Notes under the pieces: model-generated
Told to the model about the DNA's origin: nothing
Databases searched by the model: none
Seen by the model: the letters and a program-made list of their open reading frames with translations, nothing else
Translations under genes and position numbers: made by a program
Assembly: GCA_012932295.1 (NCBI GenBank)
Contig: JAAONU010000018.1
Coordinates: forward strand, 1,668,206-1,732,205
DNA from: Cyclina sinensis
Lineage: Eukaryota; Mollusca; Bivalvia; Venerida; Veneridae
Reading direction: 5' to 3'
Length of the DNA stretch: 64,000 nucleotides
Part shown: positions 10,449 through 20,019 of the stretch, in pieces
Numbering within the stretch: position 1 is the first letter of the stretch
How the letters are laid out: each line of letters starts with the position of its first letter

Positions 10449-11870
10449 TTGTGTAACTTTATTCGGCATCTTGCTTCCACTCTAAATTTGGAACAACCCA
10501 CTCCTTTTGAAATTGCCTCCATTGATAAGCCCATCACACAAATCACAATCAACAGCAATGAAAAAACAACAGATAGTGACAGTAGCTTTAGCTTTTTTGA
10601 GCCAGTGTCTGAGGGTGAATACAGTTGCAAGCTTTACATGGCAAATGAAGCAATAGCAAAAGCAAACTGTGTTTTTGGTATAGATTCTGATTCAGATGAC
10701 AGTAGCAGATTTGAAGAAGCAATTAATAACTCCAGAGCTGAAGAGATGGATAATATAAGTAGTCAAATTGAAGCTGTTCTATCTGACTTGGACAACAATG
10801 ATGTGCTCCTTAGATGTATTGACAATGATTTGTTAGATGACAGTCTGTATGATGATAGTAGCAATGCTTTTGTTATTGTTAATAGCAGTGGTGATGATCA
10901 CTGTGCCGTAAGCAGCACTTCTGATCTAGCTGAAATTGATGTTGATCTATGTGGCAATGTTAATAGAGTTGTTTCTGATACTGTAACTTCCCAAAGTCGT
11001 AATAATGATGTTAATTGGGTAAGATTGAAGGATAAGAATACTAATTTAGGTGTTGAGAAGAAAAGAACTGATGTAGGTGTTAAGAGTGAAAATACTCATG
11101 TAGGTGTTGAAAGTGAAACTACTAATGTAAATGCAGATAATGAAAATACTGATGGTGTTGAGAGTGAAAATACTCATGTAGGTGTTGAGAGTGAAAGTAG
11201 TGATCTAGGTGCTGAGAATGAAAATACTGATGTAGGTGTTGATAATGAAAATACTGATGTAGGTGTTGAGAGTGAAAATACTGATGTAGGTGTTGAGAGT
11301 AAATATACTCATGTAGGTGTTGAGAGTGAAACTACTGATGTAGGTGTTGAGAGTGAATATACTGATGTAGGTGTTGAGAGTGAAACTACTGATGTAGGTG
11401 CTGAGAGTGAAACTACTGATGTAGGTGTTAAGAGTGAATATACTCATGTAGGTGCTGAGAATGAAAATACTGATGTAGGTGTTGAGAGTGAAAGTACTGA
11501 TGTAGGTGTTGAGAGTGAAACTACTGATGTAGGTGTTGAGAGTAAATATACTCATGTAGGTGTTGAGAGTGAATCTACTGATGTAGGTGTTGAGAGTGAA
11601 TATACTTATGTAGGTGTTGAGAGTGAAACTACTGATGTAGGTGTTGAGAGTGAAAAGACTTATGTAGATGTTGAGAGTGAAGTAGATGATGATGATGAAT
11701 ACCAACCAACTGATACAGACAGCACAGACACCTGCTGTAGTGATGATATTCCATTATCATTTTTGTGTCAAAAGGAAAGAAATACCAATATTTCCAAAGA
11801 TTTTAGTCAGGCCTCAAATTCTTTAGAAGTTGAAGCAATTGGAATAATTAAAAATGAAGAAGAAAATTAA
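10449..11870 (+). CDS. Acidic repeat-containing region of the transposon protein
   Basis: A 473-codon frame with no ATG at its start, continuing directly from the protease-like frame in another phase. Residues up to about 197 are acidic and serine-rich. Then come 24 tandem units of nine residues, consensus TDVGVESEx (11040-11684), encoded by a 27-bp DNA repeat; unit 5 has lost one codon. After it comes an acidic tail. The region is strongly negative, so it may act as a flexible linker or protein-binding tether. It ends at a single TAA (11868-11870), after which the frame reopens in the same phase and runs into the transposase-like part. No structured domain is recognised. Confidence 0.55.
   Translation: MCNFIRHLASTLNLEQPTPFEIASIDKPITQITINSNEKTTDSDSSFSFFEPVSEGEYSCKLYMANEAIAKANCVFGIDSDSDDSSRFEEAINNSRAEEMDNISSQIEAVLSDLDNNDVLLRCIDNDLLDDSLYDDSSNAFVIVNSSGDDHCAVSSTSDLAEIDVDLCGNVNRVVSDTVTSQSRNNDVNWVRLKDKNTNLGVEKKRTDVGVKSENTHVGVESETTNVNADNENTDGVESENTHVGVESESSDLGAENENTDVGVDNENTDVGVESENTDVGVESKYTHVGVESETTDVGVESEYTDVGVESETTDVGAESETTDVGVKSEYTHVGAENENTDVGVESESTDVGVESETTDVGVESKYTHVGVESESTDVGVESEYTYVGVESETTDVGVESEKTYVDVESEVDDDDEYQPTDTDSTDTCCSDDIPLSFLCQKERNTNISKDFSQASNSLEVEAIGIIKNEEEN
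11040..11684 (+). repeat. 27-bp coding minisatellite, 24 units
   Basis: Units such as GATGTAGGTGTTGAGAGTGA plus seven more bases. They encode TDVGVESET and variants (THVGVESES, TDVGAENEN). Unit changes are mostly substitutions that keep the frame; one unit is 24 bp. An antisense frame over the repeat is a by-product. Confidence 0.9.
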
Positions 11871-11885
11871 AGTAGTACAATAGAA

Positions 11886-13589
11886 ATGTCATCAGATTTG
11901 AATGAGGTAACACGTTGTAGAAAAAGAAAGCGTGATGAACAAAACTGGAAAAGAAATATAGCAAAACGTAGGCGTAATAAGGGTCAAAGTTATGTAGGGC
12001 GAGGTGGCAAAATCCAACCAGGTAAGTTAATGAAAAATGGATGTGGCTGTAAATGTAAATTTAAATGCATGATGCACTTCAGTGATGCTCAACGTCAAAA
12101 ACACTTTTTTAACTTCTGGCAGCTTGGAGACATTAACAAGCAAAGGCATTTCATCATACTACATGCTATTCAAAAACCTAAAAGGGTAAGTTCTTCCAAT
12201 TTTGTGAAACTGAGAAGAAAACATTCAATTACTTACTATATGCCAAATGCAGAAGATAGATCAGAGAAAATCAGGGTTTGTAAAACATTTTTTTTGCACA
12301 CACTTGGAATATCAGACAAAATGGTAAGAACTGCTCATGAAAAAATGACCAGTCAAAGTCAGTGACGAGCAACTTGATCAGGTAAGATCACATATAAGAT
12401 ATTTTAAAACAGTTGAGAGTCATTATTGCAGGATGGACTCCACCAAATTGTATCTTCCATCAGATTTAAATATTTCAAAAATGTTCAGGCTGTACAAAGA
12501 GAAATACTCCACGAGCTCTGTATCAGAAAGTATTTACAGGTCAGTATTTTGCAATGAATTCAATTTGTCTTTTCACCATCCAAAAAAAGATCAATGTGAC
12601 TTTTGCATGACTTACAAAAATTCATCATTAGAGGAAAAGGAAAGATTACAAGATACTTATAACAGGCACATTACAAACAAACAGCAAGCAAGGCAACAGA
12701 AAGAAAGTGAGAAAGAAAAGTTTTAAGGTTCTAGTGAGACAGTAGTTTGCTGCTTTGATTTAGAATAGATTCTGTTAACTCCGCATTCTTTCGAATCATG
12801 CCTTTTGTTACAAAAGACGGTTAAATTCATTTAACTTTACTGTCTATGATTTGTGCACAACTGAAGGATTTTGCTACTTGTGGAATGAATCCATTTCTTA
12901 AAGAGGTGATTGTTAAATGGCATCATGTTTGTGTATTTTTATTCAACAGAAGGCCAGCAAGGGTATAAAAGACTTTATTTTTTATAGAGACAACTGTGTA
13001 CCACAAAACAAAAACAGGTACTATGTTACAATGTTATGGTATTGTTTGAATAAGTACAATCTTAAATCAATTACTCATTATTATCTGGAAAAGGGCCACA
13101 CACAAAATGAAATGGATTCAATGCATTCTGCAATTGAATCTGCAGGTCGTAATGTACCAGTATATACGACAGGTTAGTGGGCAACCCTGATTAGAAGTGC
13201 TAGGGATAAAAAGCCATACACTGTATCTGAAATGACACAGAAAGATTTTTTTGATTTCAGGCATATGGCAAGTATGGTTAAAAACTTTGAATTAACACCT
13301 GACAACCATAAAGTTCACTGGAATTCCATTAAAACTCCCAAATTAAACTTTTGAAAGTCCAAACCAATTTCAGTTTCAAACAGATTACAGTGGTGACAGT
13401 TTCACTGTAGACCTTTTCCATCGTTCTAGACACACTGTCCCAAATCCTTCAGCTATTGTTCTCGGTCAGTTGAGGACTGAGTGCGTACCAATTCCAAGAG
13501 CAAAATATATAGACCTTGTCTCTCTTTGTCAGAATAACATCATTCCCAGAGCTCACCATGCATTTTACCTCCTCCTCCAGCATGAGTAG
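11886..13589 (+). pseudogene. Decayed transposase-like protein (DNxxQN type)
   Basis: The N-terminal part (11886-12365) has a basic stretch (residues 10-30) and a Cys cluster (Cys53, 55, 57, 61), then a helix-rich region. After a frame change near 12355 the next part contains SHYCRMDS...YLPSDLN and FHHPKKDQCDFC. Past 12726 the frame is hit by stops and shifts (12724, 12781, about 12820, and two in-frame TAA before 12917). A later piece (12917-13177) has FYRDNCVPQNKNRYY and LEKGHTQNEMDSMH, which look like RNase H-fold catalytic blocks (Asp, then His/Asp). The last recognisable stretch, PIPRAKYIDLVSLC, ends at a TAG at 13587-13589. I know this layout from unnamed, widespread invertebrate proteins but cannot name the family. 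It is inactive as it stands. Confidence 0.65.
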
Positions 13590-14086
13590 CTTGGTCTAGT
13601 TGTAAATAAAACTTGTCAAGAGATTGTCTGTGCTGTTCTGTTTTATTCTGCTCTCTATGAGTTTGTATTTAGTGATCTGGTTATGTTGATGATGAATGAT
13701 TTTATTTTATACATGTTTTTGTTAAAATATTTTAGCTTTATGCTGAATTTGAACAGCCTTGCAAGAATATTTCATTAAATAGACAAAATAGCCATAAACA
13801 GGTGATAGACCTTCTATTGTTAGTTTGTGAAGAAATACTTAATGACTTTCATTATATCTATTATGAAATTAAACATTGTAGATGATTCAGTTTTATTATT
13901 TCTTTCTTTTCTTGCATTTGATATCAACTTTAAGTGCTGGTCATCACAGAAAATCCATTGGTAAACTTTATTAAATGCAGTATTTATAAGTGCCTATTTC
14001 TTCCATAAGAAAAAGAGAAATAATAATTTTCAAAAATTCAGTAGTTGAATTCAAACTTTCAAGAATTTTTTTATTCAGTTTTATAT

Positions 14087-14151
14087 ACGACTGTTTTGCT
14101 TAATTTTTTCCCCAAACAAGTTGTCATTTTCAGTGCAAAACAGTCGTAACT
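14087..14151. repeat. Right subterminal copies of the transposon end motif
   Basis: ACGACTGTTTTGC (14087-14099, inverted) and GCAAAACAGTCGTAACT (14135-14151, direct) mirror the paired copies near the left end. Confidence 0.65.
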
Positions 14152-14318
14152 GAGTATTTCACAAATTTCTTCCTTAATAAACAAAATAAATAGACTTCAC
14201 AACTGTTAATATATAATTTATCCAAAAACCTACTTATCTGCAAATGTTCAAGTTTTTCAGTAAAAACTAAAGAAAATAATAAAGTTCTTTTACTTTCCTG
14301 AAAAGTTTTCCAATTTTC

Positions 14319-14347
14319 AGTGACGACCGTTTTGCGTTAAGCCCACG
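14319..14347 (-). repeat. Right terminal inverted repeat of the 5.2-kb transposon
   Basis: On the minus strand it starts CGTGGGCTTAACGCAAAACG. It is followed by the AACT duplicate at 14348-14351. Confidence 0.85.
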
Positions 14348-14600
14348 AACTGGAGTGTTCTCAGGGTTTTATCCTAGTCAAGTTTCAAAAATGTTTGGCA
14401 AACAGTAGGACAACTGGAGTGTTCTCAGGGTTTTATACTAGTCAAGTTTCAAAAATGTTTGGCAAACAGTAGGACAACTGGAGTGTTCTCATGGTTTTAT
14501 ACCAGTAAAGTTTCAAAAATGTTTGGCAAACAGTTAGACAACTGGAGTGTTCACAGGGTTTTCTACTAGTCAAGTTTCATGAGGTTTGCGTCAAATGCAG
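14348..14600 (+). repeat. 64-bp tandem array
   Basis: Unit starts CTGGAGTGTTCTCAGGG at 14350, 14414, 14478 and 14542, an exact 64-bp step. Units differ by a few substitutions. The array was split by the transposon; its left remnant is at 9131-9170. Confidence 0.85.
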
Positions 14601-15540
14601 CCTTTAAATGGTTAACATGGTTTCCTACTATTTGACTCCACGTGATTAAGTAACAATTAAACTCGTCCAAGTAATCATCACACGAACATTCTGTCCTTGT
14701 GTCATAAAGATTAGTTAAAGTCATGAAAGCTTTCTCTTTTTTTATTCACTGATCTGAACTGGTGATCGAAATTCGATCGAATGTGACCGAGAATAAGCAT
14801 CAAAATAAATATTCTAAGAAATATTCATAAAGATTTGGTCAACCTTGTGACCTCTAGTTTTTGAACCCACCTGACCCAGCTTCGACCTTATTCAAGTGAT
14901 CATCAGGGTAAACATCCTGAAAAAGTTTCAAGATTGCTGAATTAAAAAAAAGTATCTAATGAATTCATAATCTAAATATTGATGACTATCTATGCACGAC
15001 AGATGAGACGACGGAGAAAGGCCGAACAAAAAAACTCAGTCTGTGCATCCTTTGCAATGACGCATACATGTCTTTGCCTTTATTTGAATAAAGGACGGAT
15101 CCATGGTCTAGTGTTAGTGCTACATGGACGGAGACAGAAACAATGGGTGTCTCTGAAACAGGGAAACATTCTGAACCCTGTACTGCCTCCTTAAACATTA
15201 AAGAATAATTAATATTCTTAGGTCATACAGACAACTCGTATCAGTGACAGACAGTATCATGGTGTCGATAGCATGTTTGCACTAGGTCCCTGGTCCGAAT
15301 TCTAAACAATGTACAAGGTTTTCTTCGAGAATTGCACTTGTCCCGACCCGTAGCTTTTATATATCGGCTTTGAAATTTGAAGATAAACAACTGATTTTAC
15401 TCTGTCGATTGAGGAGATTCAATTACTGAGCCCTTAAACTAATGTTTTCCTTACAAGACCTGGCATTATTATTTCTTTAAAAGACAGTGATGCTAGGAAT
15501 GGCTAATTGGTCTGCAAAGAAAATACAAAATCGAGTTGAA
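14601..15540. repeat. Dispersed-repeat sequence, no gene
   Basis: Includes 'aaccttgtgacctctagttt' and 'caagtttc' segments typical of bivalve and wider metazoan dispersed repeats. Overlapping open frames on both strands at 14979-15198 share the same bases and have no recognised domain. Confidence 0.4.
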
Positions 15541-16245
15541 AACTTGATCACCTTTATTACTCAATACAAAAAGAATTAACAATGCTAGAAATATTGATTA
15601 AGTTAATTTTCTTCTCGGTGCTCGTCATTTTATCTTATTTGAACAATGCATTGAAATAACAATCTTACATACAAAGTGTTATAAGAACTGCCTTTATATT
15701 GATATACAGTATGGAATGAAACTGAAACATACAAGTCTGACAATAAAATTTGATATTTAGTTTCAGTGAAGACTATTTTCCCCCATTTTTGTGATGTTTT
15801 GATATATAAAAAAACACACTGCTTTATGATTTGTGAAACTTATAAAACTGAAAAGAAATCAGTTAGAATGTAGTTGATAAGTTGTCTATATATACTTCTA
15901 ATTATAATCATTTGACATGCTTGTGATTATTGTAATTACAGGGAGGTAACTGCTTCACGTTTGAAATCATGTTTGCAAAGGCATATATAATTGTGAAAAT
16001 ATATAGGTCCAATCTTTAGATCTTCTTTATTCAATAATAAATTTCCATGTAAAGTATCCCTTTCTGAACTTTTTATTCTATTAGTAAGAGATATGGCTGT
16101 CATGTAATTACTAAAATGTATATACATTAAGAACAAAACTACTATAGTCTACTATTTACCACACATATCACAAAATATTCTTATATAAAAACTACATCTT
16201 AGCAGTTTAAGCAATAATGTATAAACTATATTCATTATTACAGTT

Positions 16246-17137
16246 AGGGCTCGCCTTTAGAACTTGTTAATTTAGCTCTAAAGTATATCCCTTGTCTAAT
16301 TCATATGTAACTAAAATAAACTAACATCGTTTTTATGTAATGTACATTAATGATAAAAAGATCCAGCCTTATCACGCAAGTAATGAAGGCAGGACCTAAT
16401 TCATGAATGTAAGGGCCCACCTTTAGGACATTGTCATTAGATTTCAATGTTCTAAAGTACATCCCTGCATTAATATAATATCACATTCATATCACATGAA
16501 ATGAATGATTGTCTAAGTGTATACATGTGTATGTCATGTACCTAGACATAACATTCTACTTTAATAAAAACTTCAGGGCACACCTTTAGAACTAATCTAT
16601 CTTAGCTCAAAAGTACATCCCTGCGTTCATATAATATAACATTTATATCACATGAAATGAATAATTGTGCAAGTTACATACATGTTTATGTCATGAACCT
16701 AGACATAACTATCTACTTTAATACAAACTACAGGGCACACCTTTAGAACTGATCTACTCAAGCTCTGAAGTACATCCCTGTTTTATATATAGCTCAAATG
16801 GTACGGATCACAGTTACTTATTTATCATTATTACTCAAGTATAAATATATGTCCTGCATTAGCTACATGAACATAACGAACCTTCGATATTACCTCTAAC
16901 AGTAAGGGCCCACCTTGAGAACTTTATTAATTTCAAAGTTCTCTGGTACATCCCTGTTTTAAATTACATTTATAGAATGTCCAAAGTTTGCGTGTTATGA
17001 CACTGGCATAACTTCAGCGTCAATTATCATTGTAAAAATCTTTATAACTTCATGCACCTACTTACATAACTATTGCATTAATCTTTTTCAGAAAGGGCAC
17101 ACCTTTAGACCTTTATTCGGTTCAAAAGTACATCCCA
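16246..17137. repeat. Six-copy hairpin repeat, spaced 157-189 bp
   Basis: Copies at 16246-16292, 16412-16466, 16575-16622, 16732-16779, 16905-16955 and 17094-17137. Each reads AGGG, five bases (CACAC-like), CTTTAGA-like stem, loop, complementary stem, TACAT, CCCT on the plus strand. AGGG/CCCT and CTTTAG/CTAAAG pair; the two 5-base strips form a symmetric internal loop that is nearly constant (TACAT in five of six). The stems differ between copies yet stay paired, for instance extension by ACATTG/CAATGT in copy 2. Linkers between copies 2, 3 and 4 are also alike, so the array arose by tandem duplication. Confidence 0.75.
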
Positions 17138-18160
17138 ATTCTAATTATACAGAAATACTTCGTTACATAGAGAAGTATTCATGTATCGGACGTACCCAAA
17201 TACATTCAAAATATATAATACACTTTACTATTTATAAGCATCCAAAGCATATATATATCCGCAACGACAACAGGGAAAATAATCATTATGTACAAATACT
17301 CTAAAACGGTATCACCTCCTCTGAAACCTTGGTAGGTAATATATGTCAATGTCATATTAAATAATGTTTAAGAGAGTGATAACATGACGCAAAAAATAGT
17401 TGGAATCCAACGTGCACTTCTCAATACTGACTACATCACTTGGAATATACTTATTCGGCCGTTGGTATAAAAATATTTACATGTATCATGCAAACATGTG
17501 TGAACAGACTGATAAAAAAATAATTAAACAAAAATCATATAAAGTCATTATGTAAATCTGTACAACAATCGACTATCCTTTGTGGAATAGTGTTAAAATG
17601 TGTTTTCAAAAGTGCAAAAACATTATACCAAGTGTTCAGTCATAAATCTATGCAGAAAATTAATTATGAAGATTTTTACAAGTGCTTTAAATTAATTTCA
17701 CATTAAAATTTAATGATTTCACATATTTTTGCCCCTTGGTACTGAGACATACAGTGATACTGAATGAATGATGACATAAATAATTACAGTAATTCAAGGT
17801 GTCGGCGTAAAACTAGTGTATCTCTTTTTCATTTTTAATATAATTGCATTGCATTTGTACTTACATCTCGAGTTGTAACTGAAATCATTTGTACAGGAAT
17901 ATTTACATTCGTTACTCTGAAATGTTATGTATGAGTTTAAACATTACATGTAATTTCGAGAATCAGAATAATATGTGAAAACATTTCCACATCAAAACTA
18001 TATACAGCGTCCGTTTAAAAATTCGGAATAAATTCCGAAATACTTTCATATCATAGTTATTACAATGTAACACAAAAAACACAATATAGTTAACGGAACA
18101 AATGCCATAAAATCAAAAAAGCTTAGATATGTTATATCTAGCATATGTCAACCAGACATT

Positions 18161-18189
18161 TTGAAAAAATCCATCAGCGATTTTTTCAA
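18161..18189. other. Perfect stem-loop, 11-bp stem
   Basis: TTGAAAAAATC, a 7-base loop, then GATTTTTTCAA. The T-rich arm follows the loop on both strands. It lies within the putative 3' UTR. Confidence 0.6.
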
Positions 18190-19854
18190 TATAACAAGAA
18201 AACCTTCTAGGCACAGTACAATGCATTTCAAACTCAGACGAATGTGAGGTGTTTATTGTATTATCAGTAGAATATGGCCAACACTAAGCTGGAAAGTTAT
18301 GCACTATTTATAAATCCGTATGAAATATAAAAGCATATCAAATTTAATTCTAGATAAAATTAAGCCTGACATGCTTAGAAACAATGGTTGCAGAATTGTA
18401 AACATCAAAATAATAATAAAAAATATATGACGACTACACAGGAATAACACGCACCTAAACAAAATTAAAGCAGAAATTAGGTTGGAATTCACACTTACAA
18501 AGAATCATATCACTGAAAATCACTAGCAGAAAAGCTTCTGTACAAACATTATATAAACGACACACAGTTACCCAGACACCTTTTAAACTCCACCAAATCA
18601 TTTTATATCTAAACAGTCTTTTTAGTACAAAAATCTGGAATACACAAGAATAACATGGTATATAGTTTCATTATAATAATGTTAACTGGCATTCCCAATT
18701 GCAGTCATTAAACTAAATAGCGTCAATAAATGCTTAACATTAAATATGAAACGATGCAGTGTTCATAAAATTAACACTGTTAAACACTAATTCCTTTTAA
18801 AAGCCCAAAACTACCAATCCTTGTAAAGATTTGAAAACATCACTTTATACTAAAAACGGGAGTAACTTTATATGCTAAAGAACAAACAGGTTTTAGCAAG
18901 AGTATGTTTGCTTTCACAATATATTTTGTAAACAACTGTTACACTCCTGTGTTATTTTGACACAACTGTTATAATTTACAACCCTGATATGAAAAAGTGA
19001 TGAGACTATAATTATTAAATCATACGTACTTAGCTATGGAACAACTGCAACATATATATAATATTCAGGTTAAATAAATATATATTGATAAAAAGCAACA
19101 TATACAATTTCAGCAAATACAATGTAACAAATGAGAGCACATAACAATTATTTCACTATCATAGATCCACCAGTGTACATTTTGAAGCAAGCCATTAAAC
19201 AAATAAGCTCTAGATCTGAAAAAAACAAACCCATATCAAAGGCAAAATGAATTTCAAGACCTCATTTATTAAGCAAATACAATGTAAATTATGCAATATT
19301 ACATCAAATCATTTCAGAAAGAAAACAAACTTTATACAAAATCATCTTTCGAACAGGTAATAATTATTAGAAAATATTGATCGAGATAAAAAAGAACTCC
19401 TCAATTCAGAATTGAATCTAACATTCTGTTTAACAGTAGTCTACAACAAAACATTAAGCATTATTATTTTCCGTTTACACAATTGGTTTGAAAATATAAG
19501 ACAAATTCAATTATTATGAACCCTTTAAACCAGACTAGAAGCGATATTTAAGCTGTATATACAAAATACACAAGAGAAATCTTTCAAATAAACAAAATCG
19601 TCATTAAAATCAGAAAAAATGTCACTTTAAAGTTGAGCTTTGCAACACCATCACACATGAATAAATGACTCACTGTAACAACAGAAAAGTCACTAATTGT
19701 TGGTTGTGTCTATTACAATGTTTAAAAAGGAAAGTTATGTTGTGTGAAAGTATATAGATCACGTACCGACACCTTTATGCAACTGAAACGGAGTTAGCCC
19801 TTTGTAAGTCTTTTGTAACTTTGTATACCAATATGGCTCTCTACATCAAGTAAC

Positions 19855-20019
19855 TTATTCTATGTACTCCTCAACAAGCTCTAAAATTTTTCTAGTGGCT
19901 TCTAAAGAGAATTCTGCATCATCTCTTGTGTACATATCCGACGGAATTCTTGGTCGGGTCAAAGGATCTGGGTATCTAAGTCGCCCATGTTGGCCAAGTC
20001 TTGCTTCAAGGAGGGTTGC
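19855..20019 (-). CDS. SACS: Sacsin exon 7 (HEPN end and stop)
   Basis: 55 codons including TAA (19857-19855) after acceptor atttgtag. It encodes [20 protein letters not shown], then [20 protein letters not shown], the usual end of sacsin-type HEPN domains. Confidence 0.9.
   Translation of the reverse strand, partial: ATLLEARLGQHGRLRYPDPLTRPRIPSDMYTRDDAEFSLEATRKILELVEEYIE

Larger units (their letters stand above)
9171..14347 (+). mobile_element. 5.2-kb DNA transposon with protease-like and transposase-like genes
   Basis: The ends are imperfect inverted repeats over 29 bp (25 matches). They share GGGCTTA, then CGCAAAACGGT at the same offset (9171-9199 and 14319-14347). AACT lies directly outside both ends (9167-9170 and 14348-14351) and is single in the neighbouring tandem units, so a 4-bp target-site duplication is well supported. 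Inside each end lie further copies of the motif GCAAAACrGTyGyAACT. The plus-strand coding region (9941-13589) is interrupted by frameshifts and stops. A 4-bp duplication occurs in several cut-and-paste groups (Sola and Chapaev among them), but the proteins are not ones I can place, so I leave the superfamily open. Confidence 0.85.
15541..19854 (-). other. Candidate long 3' UTR of the sacsin gene
   Basis: 4.3 kb directly downstream of the sacsin stop, AT-rich, with no coding frame over 66 residues and none of the common dispersed repeats found elsewhere in the window. Several minus-strand AATAAA signals occur, for example near 15551, 16026 and 19264, so the true end is not decidable. It contains six related hairpins (16246-17137) and a perfect 11-bp stem-loop (18161-18189). 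Transcript continuity is inferred only from position and composition. Confidence 0.35.

Noticed and set aside
11205..11705. Minus-strand 166-residue repeat protein
   Set aside because: It is the antisense reading of the 27-bp coding minisatellite.
14979..15198. Small genes on both strands
   Set aside because: Overlapping frames on the same bases within repeat-like sequence, with no domain or splice context.
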